Translations under genes and position numbers: made by a program
Assembly (NCBI GenBank): GCA_963383645.1
Contig: OY726571.1
Location: forward strand, 82,761,388-82,825,387
Direction of reading: 5' to 3'
Source: Muscardinus avellanarius
Taxonomy: Eukaryota > Chordata > Mammalia > Rodentia > Gliridae
Length of the DNA: 64,000 nucleotides
Notes under the pieces: generated by a model
The model's database searches: none
Seen by the model: the letters and a program-made list of their open reading frames with translations, nothing else
What the model was told of the DNA's origin: nothing
In this document: positions 43,364 to 54,985 of the stretch, one piece after another
How the letters are laid out: each line of letters starts with the position of its first letter
Position numbering within the stretch: the first letter of the stretch is position 1

Positions 43364-44189
43364 CACAAGGTTCTGATTTAAATGGTCTGTGGGTCATGCG
43401 TTTAGAAAGGCTCTTCCGCGGATACTGCTAAAGTTTTTCCCGTGAGAAAAGAAGCGTCTTCTTGATTCTATTTTTCACATCTAGGATATATTCTCTTTAA
43501 ATTCGAATAATATTACGTGTGAATAAATCGAAGCTTGAGAAGGTCACGTTCTAAGAAAACCATTCTTCGCAGCACTGGAAACTTGTTTGCTTCTATTTCT
43601 GCCTTGGTTTAATTCAGAAGTCTCAGAGCTCTGTGAGACACACAATTATTTTATTTAAGCTTTCAGGTAATTTCTGCTGCCAAAATGTTTTGAAAATTGA
43701 AAATTGCTACATGAGCTTTCCATAGTATTATTGTGCTATGAGATTCTCCTGAAATAAAAATAAGGCTTTTAATTTTTATCATCTATGGTAAGTAGAGCTA
43801 ACATTAAGCATATTAAAAGGTACTTTATTTTCACAGAAATAAGAAAAAAGGTTGTCAAGGTCTTCTCAGTGTGGTACTGAATAATAAAAACAGAAGAACA
43901 GCATTCGTGTTTAATATTAATTGCATTTTTTAACTTATGGCACTGTCACTGATTATATTTTAATTTTATTTGTCTTCAACAGTTTTTACAAATGATTGCT
44001 AATCAGCATGCTGAAACAAAATCACCTATCAGGCAGTTTTGTTTTGAACCAAGTTGCATCAAAATTACCTTGGCTGCCCTGTGTCACAGTGTGTTACAAT
44101 TACGTCAAGTACTACAGAAAATATACCTTAACTTTCACGAGAGTTTTAAATAAATATGTGAACATATTTTCATGCATAGACAAACATGG
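43364..44189. other. AT-rich non-repetitive stretch, no gene seen
   Basis: Unique AT-rich sequence with no convincing open frame or repeat. Confidence 0.4.
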
Positions 44190-44555
44190 GATAGAAGCAA
44201 TGCTGGCTAGTGGGATAACTTTCATGTTTGACTTATAGTCTTGTGCCACATCACAATATTTCGGTCAACAATGAACTAACTGCATTTACATTGGTCCCGT
44301 AGGATTATAACTGAGCTGAAAAATTCCTCCGGTAGGGACATCGTATCACAATGCATTACCGCATTACCCGGTTGTGTTTGTGGCAATGCTAGTGTAAACA
44401 GACCTTCTGCACTGCCAGACATAATACAGTGTAGCACCTACAATTATGTTCAGTGTCTACATAATATTTGACAGTAAGTGGCGATGTTACTGGTTAATGT
44501 GTCTGCGCTATTCCATTTGTTATCATTATATGAGAACTTATATTAAAGACGTTTA
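44190..44555. mobile_element. Tigger-superfamily DNA transposon fragment (Tigger3/4-like)
   Basis: Contains 'cttgtgccacatcacaatat', 'ttcggtcaacaatgaactaa', 'ggtcccgtaggattataac', 'gagctgaaaaattcctcc', 'gtttgtggcaatgctagtgt' and 'ctgcactgccaga'. These follow the end and subterminal region of a common mammalian Tigger-related element. The name is from memory of the consensus. No transposase frame remains. Confidence 0.7.
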
Positions 44556-44561
44556 CCGTAA

Positions 44562-44762
44562 ACCAGTTGCCCTGGTGGTCTCCTGCAATCCCAGTACTTG
44601 GGAAGCTGAGACAGGAGAAGCGTGTCCATTAAACTGTGGTTGGCGACCAGCCTCGGCAAGTAGCAAGACTCTCAGTAATCTAGCTAGACCCATTTCAAAA
44701 GAAAACATAAGAAAGGATGGGGTGTAGCTTGGAGGTATAATGCCCCTGGGTTCAATCCTCAG

Positions 44763-44806
<44 letters not shown>
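44562..44806 (+). mobile_element. B1-dID SINE with CA-repeat tail
   Basis: A diverged plus-strand copy ('ttgccctggtggtctcctgc' to 'ggttcaatcctcagt') followed directly by (AC)n at 44764-44806. Confidence 0.9.
44764..44806. repeat. (CA)n microsatellite at a SINE tail
   Basis: About 21 CA units replacing the usual A-rich SINE tail. Confidence 0.97.
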
Positions 44807-45689
44807 CAGTCTTCCATCTGCCACGTGACATCCATCTCCAGTTTATTGGGCTTCTTTGTTGCATCAAGAGACCACAGCACGCTCGGACCTGCACCGTCTA
44901 GATGTGTGTAAGTGCCTCCTGTACGCTCATGCGATAAAGCCTCATTCCTCAGAGTACATCTCTGTCTCTAAGCAGCGCATGACTGTTCTGTTTCTGCTTG
45001 CTTCTCAAGAGGTAATAGAGGGCAAATCTCTTAAACAATCTGAAACTTGGTTTTTATCCTAAGCAAAAAAAAAAAAAAAAGTAGTATGCATTTTTTGGCG
45101 GGAATAGGGGTTTCTATAAGCCCTGCTTTGGAGTCCTTCTAACAAGGTATGATAATGGATTGGGGGAGAAGGCTTGCCTGTGGTTCTGAGAGTGCAGGAC
45201 ACTAATGGCAGGCTGGATTGTGAGTAGCATCACCAATAAAGAATCACAATGGCTCCTACAGGACTAAAGGCCAAATAGACTAATTGGTAGGACTCCACCC
45301 CACCCCATGCATCAATGGGCCCTGGAAGGGGTACCCTCCTGGAGCTCAGCAGAGCACCGAGAGAGACCATTCTACATGTCAGCGCAGAGGTCTACCCTTG
45401 AAATGACAATGACTAGGCTGGAGGAGCAGGTGCAGCAATAGCCCATGTGTGTGGTCAAGTGACTACCAATTTTGTATCTTGTTCATTCATCGAAGAAGTG
45501 GGATGCTCCTATCTTTAGCTTTTCGATGACAAATCAGAATTGCAAAGTGATAAACAATTTAATTGAAGATATGCAGATTTTTGTACTGCAGATGATAATC
45601 CTAAAGTTTGTGTTCTAAACTGTATTTAAAAATATAGTCCCATATGCAAATTCAAGCCAATGTGTAGGTATGCTATGCACCTATTGGAA
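44807..45689. other. Non-repetitive stretch, no gene seen
   Basis: Unique sequence with an A run at about 45065-45080. No gene or repeat was recognised. Confidence 0.4.
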
Positions 45690-46310
45690 CGGACAACATT
45701 TAAAAGATTGACCACTCCAAATGAAGGAGAGGATGTGGAGGATTTGGGACTCTTGTACACAGATGGTAGGAATAGAAAATGATGCAGCCACTTTGGACTG
45801 GCCAATTTGTATGTAGCCAGTTCATAAGTTACTTGAAAAACTAAATATGCAACTACTTAACTACTTACCTTATGATGGCCATTTACTCAAAATTAAAAGA
45901 CTTATACACAAAGTTCATAGCAGCTTTATTTGTAATAGCCAAGACCTGAAAACAACCCTACTTCCCATCAGCAATTGAATGGATAACTAAGTTATGTTTA
46001 TTTAACATTACTCAGCAGTAAAAAAAAATAAACTACTGATATATACAGCAATGTAGATGAATTAAAAATAATTGTTCTGAGTAAGAGAAACTAAACTAAA
46101 AGGGTAAAGACAGATTATATATTGTTTATTTCCATGTATATAAAATTCCAGAGATGAGGACACTTTGGGGGCAATAAGTGTTCATTATCTTGATTGTAGT
46201 GATGGTTTAATGGGTGCATTTATAGGTCATATTTTCTCAAATTGCACAAGTTAAATAGTTCAGTTTATTGCATGTGAATTATACCTCATAAAACTAGTGG
46301 GGGTGTGGGA
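45690..46310 (+). pseudogene. Old L1 3' end: ORF2 remnant and 3' UTR
   Basis: ORF2-derived text ('gaaggagaggatgtggagga', 'gttcatagcagctttatttg', 'aatagccaagacctgaaaa') is followed by a UTR ('atgatgaggacactttggg'-like, 'ttattgcatgtgaattatac'). Many stops show an old copy. Confidence 0.85.
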
Positions 46311-46605
46311 AGGAATTGGTTAATGGCTACAAAGATACACTGATAAGGATGAATAGGGTCTGATATACTATTACCCACAGGGTGATTATAACTAACAATA
46401 CCATATCATATAAATCAAAATAGCCAGAAAAGAGAGTTTTGAATGTTCTCATCACGAAGTAATGACAAATGTTTGAGAGGACGGATAACCTAAGTATCTT
46501 GACTAAATCATTATATAATATATTCGTGTATTGAAGTATCACACGATACCCCCTAAGTATGCCCAATTATTTATCAATTACAATTTATTAATTAAAAATC
46601 TGTTA
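46311..46605 (+). mobile_element. L1 3'-UTR fragment, second element
   Basis: A different L1 3' UTR type: 'ttggttaatggctacaaaga', 'agggtgattataactaacaa', 'atcaaaatagccagaaaaga', 'gttttgaatgttctcatcac' and 'atgacaaatgtttgagagg'. It abuts the preceding L1 end in the same orientation. Confidence 0.8.
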
Positions 46606-47525
46606 GAGAAAGCTAAAAGGTGCTGGCACTAGATGTGTCAGACTACATTTAACTTTGTTCTCTGATTTTATCACTTCATCCTAAGAATTTTGAGTCTCAT
46701 GAAATACTTGTAAGTTTTCCACAGACTCCTTAGGCCATTTGAATTCTCTTTCCTCTCACGTATGCAATTGGCTTCTTGCGTCTCACTTTTTACCTATCTC
46801 ATTACCTTAAAATATCAATCATAGGCTAGAGTCTCATGAATAAAAATCCAAACACATCTTTAAATGCCCAGAGGAGCAGGGCTAGCTTACCTCGTCGAAG
46901 GTACTAGGGCATATTTCTAAATTCAGCCCCCCCCCAAAGAAATGAGTCTAATAAAATTCAAATGCTCTGTACAGCAAGCTACTCAGACGGGTTTGAGATA
47001 CATGTGATACTTCATAGGACCCTTATCTTGTGTCCCTATCAGAGCTGAAGCCACCATCAGGTGCTCAGGAGACATGGAAGAGGGACTTCTGGGCACAGGG
47101 CCACCTTCCTCTGGAATCTGAGAGGCTCTGTGTGCATCCACACCACGCAGCCAAGTTTGGGAAGCTGATGCCGCACACCCAGAAAGCCACGCTGCATTCT
47201 GCTGCTCTAAAGAGAGCCACGCCAGGGACGCAGTCACGGCGAGACCGTCCTCTGGGCTTCACTTCACAGGAGACAAGTTGCGGAGAGCACTAGACGGGAT
47301 GAGTATACACGTGACTAACTTTCAGTCGTGAGTAATTTGGACATCCTTTGCAGTGACTCGAAAACATTTTGTATCTACAAACACAAGCTCCTGTCTTCTG
47401 CAGCTTCCTGCCATGATTGTTTTCAAGGAAACTCTGAAATAAGATTACATCATTAGACTCAGAAAGAGGAAAATATGTAAGGCGAAACCTGGACCAGTAC
47501 CATATGCACATTGCGTGCCCGTGGG
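46606..47525. other. Non-repetitive stretch with overlapping short frames
   Basis: Around 47000-47300 the sequence becomes GC-richer, with 65-87 codon frames on both strands. None has a recognised domain, and no gene is called. Confidence 0.4.
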
Positions 47526-47527
47526 GT

Positions 47528-47580
<53 letters not shown>
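47526..47580. repeat. (TG)n microsatellite
   Basis: About 27 TG units in unique sequence, with no SINE attached. Confidence 0.97.
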
Positions 47581-47582
<2 letters not shown>

Positions 47583-48167
47583 TGCAGTGGGGATATTTAG
47601 AAGAGAGAGTTGATCTTGGTTTTACTGCCTATTTGCAAGTAAAGATTTTCTTCCAGGTTCAAAATCATCTAGGTTTTGTTTTGAAAACAGAAATAATGTG
47701 GCTTTGCAGGAGAGGGCCCCTGCTCTTTGCAGATGCATGCTAAGGTGTTTAGGCATGGAAGGCCAAGATCTTTACAGTCTACTGACAAATGGCTCATCAG
47801 AGACAACAACCGCCACCACAACAATGCCAACAAAAGCACTATTTATAAAAAGACAAAGCAAATTTCATAACCTTAAAGAGTAGTGGGTATTCATTATACA
47901 TCTCTTCCAATTTTCCTTTAGAATTAAAACTCTTCAAAATAAAGTTGGGAGGAAGCAGAGATGATTCCATTGTGGTCTATTTCTCTTTTTAAAATTCAAG
48001 TTGTTAAAGTTCTCAGGTCCAATAGTAAATTCAATTTATTCACCAGAGGAGAGACTTTCATGGACGACAAAAAATTCAAAGCTCGTATCACGTTTAAGAG
48101 AGTAAATAAGCAATCCAAGATTACGAATACAGAAGTGGGGCTGCTTGTTATAACACTGTAATCATCA
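47581..48167. other. Non-repetitive stretch, no gene seen
   Basis: Unique AT-rich sequence with no gene or repeat signal. Confidence 0.4.
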
Positions 48168-48365
48168 GCCAGGCACAGTAGCACCTGCCTATAATCCCAG
48201 TATTTGGGAAGCTAAGACAAGATGATCACAGGATGGAGGTCAGCCCTTGGTAATTTAGCAAAACTCTGTTTCAAATTTAAAAAAATAAATAAATAAAAGG
48301 AGGGCGGGGGATGTGACTCAGAGGTAGAACATCCCTGGGTTCAGCTCTCAGTAATGCATATGCGT

Positions 48366-48410
<45 letters not shown>
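48168..48410 (+). mobile_element. B1-dID SINE with CA-repeat tail
   Basis: A plus-strand copy ('cagccaggcacagtagcacc' to 'gggttcagctctcagta'). After a short bridge the tail is (CA)n at 48366-48410. Confidence 0.92.
48366..48410. repeat. (CA)n microsatellite at a SINE tail
   Basis: About 22 CA units following the ID half of the SINE. Confidence 0.97.
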
Positions 48411-48734
48411 ATTCTAATCACCATGCATGGTATCAAGCAGGGTGTGCCGAGTCTTACACAAGACTTTTTTTTTCTTTAGGTATCGGCATCGAAGGCAGGG
48501 CATCGAAACAGGCATGGTGAGAGCTGATCTTGTGTAACCGGGTCATCAGGAAAGGTCACATGATACCCCTGACGGCTGGTTCAGCCACCAGCAAGATAAA
48601 CAGCCTCTGACGATCCAGATAGTCCGTCGGTGCCTTAATTTCTCATCTTTTAAAAGGGGGTAATGAGACAAACACTATTGCAGAGGATTTTATGAAGTTA
48701 AAGAGGGATAAAACATACCCATATAGGTTGACTC
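48411..48734. other. Non-repetitive stretch, no gene seen
   Basis: Short unique segment with no gene signal. Confidence 0.4.
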
Positions 48735-49065
48735 GTCCTTATCCAACCCCAAACCCAAAACGCTCCAGAAACTGAAATGTTTAGGGTACCAGTGTGATGG
48801 TGAATGTGGAAAATTCCATGCCCAAATCTCATGTGACACATTGCAGTTAAAACACAGGTGCACTAAAAATATTGTATGAAATGACTTTCAGGTTACGTGT
48901 GGATAAGATATATGTGAAACATTCATTTCATGTTTGGACCTGCTTTGGATCCATCCCAAAGATATCTCATTATGTCTATGCAAATATTGCAAAACCCCAA
49001 AATAAATTAAAAAAATGAGAAGTACTCTGGGCCCAAGCATTTGGATAAGGGATATTCAAACTGTC
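48735..49065. mobile_element. Tigger MITE (MER8/Tigger2-like), nearly complete
   Basis: Both ends are visible: 'actcgtccttatccaacccc' at the left and 'aagcatttggataagggata' at the right, which are roughly inverted. The centre has 'ggaaaattccatgcccaaat', 'ctcatgtgacacattgcagt', 'gatatctcattatgtctatg'. No transposase frame, so non-autonomous. Confidence 0.82.
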
Positions 49066-49654
49066 CTTTAAAAAATATCTAAAAAGTTGAAAGGGCTACA
49101 CAAATGTGCGATCTATGTTAATAATCTCTATGTTCAATAATAAAGAACACTTTTTTAATTGGAACAATTTTTTAATCAAATTATATATCTACCTGTTAAT
49201 TGGATACACCAAATTAGTCAATATTAATAGTTTCCTGCTGGCAAGTACATTTTAAACTCTTTTGTCCAATTAAAGGAATAATTAAATATCTTAACATAAG
49301 CTCCCTAACTTGAAATTCCCCCACTATCATCTTGTGAGTTAATTTCTAGGCAATGCTCTGCTTTTCTTTTCAGGAGGAATACTTCTTCCCACTTGTAATG
49401 TCGACAGAGTGGAATCGGTTTACAGAGCAGGTGGGGCTCGGGGTAAGGTGCCAGCGCTCTGAAGTCTTAGCACACGGGGGCCTCGCTGCGTGGCACACTG
49501 TGTGGGTCACACGGTTTCATTTTGTGGCACCGGTGACTCACGACAGCCGCTCTCCGCCTTGCCCCACCAGCTCCCCATCCGGCTGTGGAGGGGTAAAAAC
49601 GCACAGGATTTAAGTTCTGGCCCTGGTTTTACCATTCACTACTTACATGAAACA
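49066..49654. other. Non-repetitive stretch, no gene seen
   Basis: AT-rich at the left and GC-richer at 49420-49590, where two overlapping 86-90 codon frames have no known domain. Confidence 0.4.
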
Positions 49655-49940
49655 AAGAAAAGTGACCTCTCAAGAGACCAGGGGAGAAGTGTGAAGGGGT
49701 TGGGGGAGGAAGGAAGGGAAAAAGGGGAATTGAGGAAGGAAAGAACTCAAATAATGCTATGACCATCCATGAAGCTATTACTACCAATCTAGCGAAAGTG
49801 TACTGGGGGAGGGGGACAGGATAGGATCTGGAGAAAAATGCACCAAGTGCTGTGTGCGTGTGTGAATGTATCGCTTTGAATGAACCTCATTATGGTGTAT
49901 AATTACAACGCACCAATAAAAGTACAAAGAAAAAGAAAAG
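49655..49940 (+). mobile_element. L1 3'-UTR end, plus strand
   Basis: UTR text 'caagagaccaggggagaagt', 'ggaggaaggaagggaaaa' and 'tgctgtgtgcgtgtgtgaat', ending in the squirrel L1 signature 'attatggtgtataattacaa' with 'cgcaccaataaaagta'. The poly(A) end adjoins a TC microsatellite. Confidence 0.82.
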
Positions 49941-49944
49941 TCAG

Positions 49945-50026
<82 letters not shown>
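49945..50026. repeat. (TC)n microsatellite
   Basis: About 41 uninterrupted TC units, one of the longest pure arrays in the window. Confidence 0.98.
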
Positions 50027-50028
<2 letters not shown>

Positions 50029-51204
50029 CTCATGGACGAAATGACTTGTTTTAAACAGATGATCTTAAAGATCCTTCCAGCCCTGACATGTTGTGGGTCT
50101 ATGACTTGACTGATAAAATCTATGCTAATGCCTCACTTAATTTGGATTTGAAATCCAAAATGTTTATGTGGTTCCTGGATGCACAACTAAAACCAGTGGG
50201 TGGAATCTGCAGAATTGTAGATTTTAGTGGAAGAAACATTACAGCATTTGGAAAAATTAAATGTGTTTAAAAGTAGGCTGGGGTAGGGAGATGTCTGTTC
50301 CAGCAGGTTTTATAAACTCCCTCTTCAAGGTGGAAAGAAAATACACTTAGAAAAACTAGCCTACTGAGCGCTCTGGCTCAGCAGCACGGCACGGTGGAAC
50401 ACGCGGGCTCTTCTTTGTGATCACACAGCTGACCGGGGAGCTGCCACTCTTGGCCACTTGTTGCTGCTGCCCAGCATCCAGAGAGAAAGAATTAGATGAT
50501 ATTGTCAGCCTGGAAAGAAACCCATATTCAAAATTCAAAGTATGGTTTCTACTGAGGCCATGTTGCATTTATATTATCATAAGTCAAAAAAATATTTAAG
50601 TAGAACTACAATAAGCCAGAGGCTGTACTTCCTAGCAGTGTCCACTGAAATGTCTTAGAACCAGTGCCCCAGCCAGCAGCAAGGATTAATGCAGGCATAA
50701 AGAGTGTGAATTGCAGTACTGTCTCCCTCCCCACCAATGGATACAGAAGGAAAACCCACAGAGCCCCTTGGAGAAATGGATGACTCTGAGGTAGAGGTAT
50801 AGAATGTAAAAAATCCTCTTGGTCTCTTGTCCCCTAAGCTGCTTAGGACACTGACCAAGACCAGAAAGACTTATGCACCAACCTGAAGAGGCCCCGATGG
50901 TCAAAGATGGGACAATTCTAACATCAGTACCCACAACTGCATCAGTGGATCAGAACATCATGAGTTTACGATTGTTGGGGGAAAGTATCTATGTACTCAC
51001 TCTTAAGGGATGCTGGCGAAATACATTTTTCTTTTGAAAGATGAAGAAGGGCTAGAATCCAGCATGTATCCACCTGTCTACACAAACCTGTGTTATTGGT
51101 AACCAAATAGCAGATGAGAGGCAATTTCTTTATATGAAAGTGCTCTTGCTAATAAATGAAGACAGTGAGCTGTCATTTTATAACTCCTAATGAACTAATA
51201 GATA
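50027..51204. other. 1.2-kb non-repetitive stretch, no gene seen
   Basis: Unique sequence with open frames up to 82 codons (minus, 50686-50934). No motif was recognised. Confidence 0.4.
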
Positions 51205-51520
51205 CAGGTTGGGTATCCTCTATCCAAAATGCTTGGGACCAGAAATGTTTCTGGTTTTCTTTCTTTTTTTTTTTTTAGATTTTGGACTATTTGTGTATAT
51301 ATTTATATATAATTAACTAGTTATATATAATTTTATGTATGTATATATACACATAACCTGGAAGTTTGTTTATCATATTCTTAGCACACTTGTGTTTTGA
51401 CTTTAACCTGTCACATGAGGTCAGGTGTTGAATATTTAACTTGTGGCATTATATCAGCATTTAAAAGAATTCAGAATCAGAAGCATTTCGGACTTGGATT
51501 AGAGTTGCTTGAATTGGGTA
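51205..51520. mobile_element. Tigger MITE (MER8/Tigger2-like)
   Basis: Left end 'acaggttgggtatcctctat' and 'ccaaaatgcttgggaccaga', right part 'agaagcatttcggacttgga'. The centre is AT-expanded ('tatatataattaactag'). It is opposite in orientation to the copy at 48735-49065. Confidence 0.82.
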
Positions 51521-51545
51521 TGCATCAAGCCTCAGCAACTGCTCA

Positions 51546-51546
51546 T

Positions 51547-51616
<70 letters not shown>
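51546..51616. repeat. (GA)n microsatellite
   Basis: About 33 GA units with one early CA interruption, just after the Tigger element. Confidence 0.97.
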
Positions 51617-51618
<2 letters not shown>

Positions 51619-51664
51619 CATTACCACCTATTAAATATTGTCTAACACCCACTCTCCACTAGTA

Positions 51665-51796
51665 AAAAAGAAACAGGGTCTCACTGAGTTTCAAAGGGCC
51701 TCACCCAGTAGTAGCTGAGGCTGTCTGTGAACTGTGATGCTCCTGTCTCAGCCTCTCAAATGCTGGGATTATAAGCTTGCGCCACCACGCCTGGCC
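51665..51796 (-). mobile_element. B1-dID SINE, 7SL-like half only
   Basis: A minus-strand copy starting at 'gaaacagggtctcactgagt' and ending 'gccaccacgcctggcc'. The ID half is missing. Confidence 0.88.
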
Positions 51797-53088
51797 TATG
51801 CTCCTTTAAAGAGCATGAAACTTACCAGTTTAATAAAATCTTTCGTGGACATTTAACTTTCACCAAACCACAGGATAGGTCAACTAAGCATCTTTAGTGC
51901 CATTTTTATAAAGGTGATGGGAGAAGAAAAAAAAAATACAAATAAATTTGCATAGCTATTAATTGGCAGAAGTAGCCAAAGCTACATTCTTTTGCTGTTT
52001 AAATTTTTATTTCTCTATCTAATTATGTTTTTTAGAAGAACAAAGTAAGTTTCAGTTTAATGACACAAGATAAAGATATTTTATGTCATCTTATGAAACA
52101 AAGAAGTTAGATTAATATGATGTAAATAAGATTTAAACTCAAGAGCTAGTTTATATTTAATTTTTCCTAAAAATATGGCTCGTTTTTCCAATTTTAAGGG
52201 CTCTCAATGTTTCCAAAACATAGAATTAGACTCTACGAGGTAATTTTTCACAATAAATCAGATAGTAATTTGCTGGTGCATATTACTAGGGAAAATACAT
52301 TTAATTTAGTTATAACTCCTCATACTTCTGGCTTTGCTACTTCATTATCTCTTTCTGGTTCTATATACTTTATATCTGATATTCATCTTAATGAAATTCT
52401 GAAACCTTAAAGAACTACAAAATGCACACGTGTTAAAGGAAATATCAGAAACCCTGCATGGAAGGCTAAAACCCCAGTGAACGCTGGCTGCCTCTCACAT
52501 CATTGCGTATTCATTTATTGCTAGCTGGAAATTGCCTCGGTGTTTTCTCTAAGTTACACAGTAGAAGGAAGGACTAAAACAAAGTTAAAAGCAAGAAGGC
52601 ATCACCCAGAGGAAAGCCGAGGGGGATGCAGGTGGAGATGAAGGTTGGAGGAGACTCAGGGCAAAGGTGAGAGGAGATGAGGCAGCCGGGATGGATTACC
52701 AGGAAACTAAGGACACCATGGGAAAAAAAAAAAAATGTATCTATCAGGCAGTGAAGAGCACAAGTAATATTCCTCAAAATCAAACCAGTAATTTGGTGGA
52801 CAAACACTTTTGGCCACAAGTAACGGTGCCTGAGCAACCATGATTTCAGTAGTAGAGATATTTCATTCTTTCAGATCATGAAAAGCCAGAGTAAGTGAGC
52901 CCAGGTTTGGCACAGAAACTCACTGACAATCACGGACACGCACTTCTTCCATTTCCCACTCCGCCATTCTTTATGTGTGGGCCTTTTATGATCTTGCTAG
53001 TCGTCTCTTGTTGCAAAAGGACTGCCACAGCTCTCGCCATTAAATCCACACTTAAGGAATCCATGGGGAGAAAAATCACCAGCCACAC
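51797..53088. other. 1.3-kb AT-rich stretch, no gene seen
   Basis: AT-rich unique sequence to about 52600, then mixed. Open frames of at most 119 codons (plus, 52895-53254, running into an L1 3' end) show no domain. Confidence 0.4.
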
Positions 53089-54079
53089 TATTTTTCTGAA
53101 TGGGTGCATTGTAGTCATACGTCTTGATGCAGTTCAGGGGAGAGAGGCGTACGTGCACACAGCACTCATTGAGCCCCTTCTTCTCCCTCTCCGCCTTCCC
53201 GTGCTCAGCGGACTTGGCTTTGATAAGTTTGTGTACGTGCACCATGACCATTGAGGTGTTTCCCCTCTTCAAGTCTTCCTCCCTTCCACTTCCTCCTTCC
53301 CTCTTCAATCCACTAAGGTTTCTCCTCCTCTGTTGGAGTCCCTCCTGCATCCCAGGTTCTTCCTAGCTTCAACATATGAGGGAAAACAACTGACCTTTCA
53401 CTTTTTGTGACTGATTAATCTTACTTAGCGTGATATTCTTTAGTTCTATCCATTTACCTACCTGCAAATGTGCCGGAGCCAGCCGGCAAAAGTACGGGTT
53501 CCGAAGAGAGGAGTGAGGATGAAGAATTCAACTCTTAAGAATCTGATTCCAAGAATTTCTTAATTCTAATGCGGTGGGGGCACCAGTCTACTATCTCTAC
53601 TGGCCGACCCCTGCTCCTGGGTCAATATCTCTACTGGTCAACAACGGGTTCATTTCTCTTGAGGTATTTATATAGAGTTTCAGGTCAATTAACATCCCTG
53701 TGCTATCACCACCAGAATACAATAGAGACCAATCCAAAGCACATACATTACAGGTGGGTTAATCAGTACCCTCGTGCCATCACCACCTGATCTTCTCTCA
53801 GACCTTTTACTTTGAACTTTCCATGACCCCAAATCTTGTTGACTCTGGGCGAAGGACAGTCAGCTGAGTCAGAAATATTCTTTTAGGGGAAAACCTTAAT
53901 GGCTCCCCACACAAATGGCATAATTTTGTTTTTTATATCTTAGTAGAATGCCATTGTGTGTATGCTCCATAATTTTGTAATCCATTCATCTGTTGACGGA
54001 CACCTCCGCTGGTTCCATAGTTTGCCAATTATGAATTGTGTTGCTATGAACATAGATATGCATACATTATTATGGTAAT
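53089..54079 (-). pseudogene. L1 3' segment (non-inverted part of a twin-primed insertion)
   Basis: A minus-strand L1 whose 3' end lies at the left ('gggtgcattgtagtcatacg'). It continues through the 3' UTR into the ORF2 C-terminus ('ttgtaatccattcatctgtt', 'gctggttccatagtttgcca'). A solo LTR with 6-bp duplication interrupts it at 53471-53911. At 54079 it switches abruptly to plus-strand L1 sequence. Confidence 0.88.
53471..53911 (-). mobile_element. Solo LTR, class II (ERVK-like), 441 bp
   Basis: Perfect 6-bp target duplication 'caaatg' (53465-53470 and 53912-53917). The element begins 'tgccggagcc' and ends 'ggctccccaca', so it has TG...CA ends with an imperfect inverted 'ggagcc/ggctcc'. On the minus strand it starts TGTGGGGAGCC, typical of IAP/ERVK-type LTRs, with TATA-like 'ctatataaatacc' at 53661-53675. 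The 6-bp duplication supports class II. No internal viral sequence is present. Confidence 0.9.
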
Positions 54080-54985
54080 AACAGAAGATCTTTGCCAGCT
54101 ACTCCTCCAATAGAGGACTAATATCTAGAATATATAAACAACTCATGAAACTCACTGCCAAAAAAACCCCAAATAACCCAAACCAAAAATTGAGCAAGTG
54201 AACTAAATAGACACTTCACAAAAGAAGAAATACAAATGGCCAATAAATATATGAAAAATATTCAACATCCTTAGCAGCCAGAGAGATGCAAATCAAAACT
54301 ACCCTGAGGTTTCATCTCACCTCGATTAGAATGGCAGTCATTAAAAACACAAGCAATAATAAATGCTTGCAAGGATATAGAACAGCAGGAACCAACCCTG
54401 ATATATTGTTGGTGGGACTGCAAATTAGTGAAACCACTTTGGAAAACAGTGTGGAGTACCCTCATATCGTCCCCTAAGACTCCAACCCGCAGGGGCTTAG
54501 AGAACGACACAGACACCTCTTCAGCTGAAATATGAATTCTTCTTTAATGGATCCTTAATTCTTCTTCATAATATCTCTGAATATGTCTCTAATATGTCTG
54601 ACAATGTGTACAACAAGCACAATATATATCAGCATCAAAATCCCTCCATTCCCTACCAACCCCAAGCTTCCACAGCTAGGGCATGCACACTTCTGACTCT
54701 CTCATAGGCAGGCTGGTGGTAGCATGAGGTGCTGAGTCACTGATCATTCTGCAGGCACGTAGCATGGCACACTGCACATGCTCAAGGAGGCGTCCATCTT
54801 GTGAGTCTCATGACTTGGCTGCAAGCCTAGGCGCCATCTTGAATCCACGCTGGCAACAAGCCTGGGTGCCATCTCGGTCCAGCCGAGTGGGCCCTGACAC
54901 CCTCAAAAGAATGAAATGAACCTACCATATGACCCAGCTATACCACTCCCGGTATCTACCCTAAAGAATTAGAACCAGACTACCG
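54080..54985 (+). pseudogene. L1 ORF2 segment, inverted 5' part of a twin-primed insertion
   Basis: Plus-strand ORF2 text runs from 'agaagatctttgccagctac' to 'tctaccctaaagaattagaa'. In L1 order its right end comes just before the left end of the minus-strand segment next to it, which is the twin-priming pattern. It is interrupted by a second solo LTR at 54465-54899. Confidence 0.88.
54465..54899 (-). mobile_element. Solo LTR, class II (IAP/ERVK-like), 435 bp
   Basis: Perfect 6-bp duplication 'ccctca' (54459-54464 and 54900-54905). On the minus strand it starts TGTCAGGGCC; the other end reads 'tatcgtcccc', a TG-to-TA change. It has a TATA-like 'tgatatatattgtgc' (54617-54632), a poly(A)-like ATTAAA (54543-54548) and AAGATGGCGCC at 54830-54840. 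There is a roughly 31-bp internal repeat at 54820-54885. No internal viral sequence is present. Confidence 0.88.

Noticed and set aside
53465..54905. The two LTRs here as the two ends of one provirus
   Set aside because: They differ in sequence, have different 6-bp duplications, and only L1 sequence lies between them. They are two independent solo LTRs.
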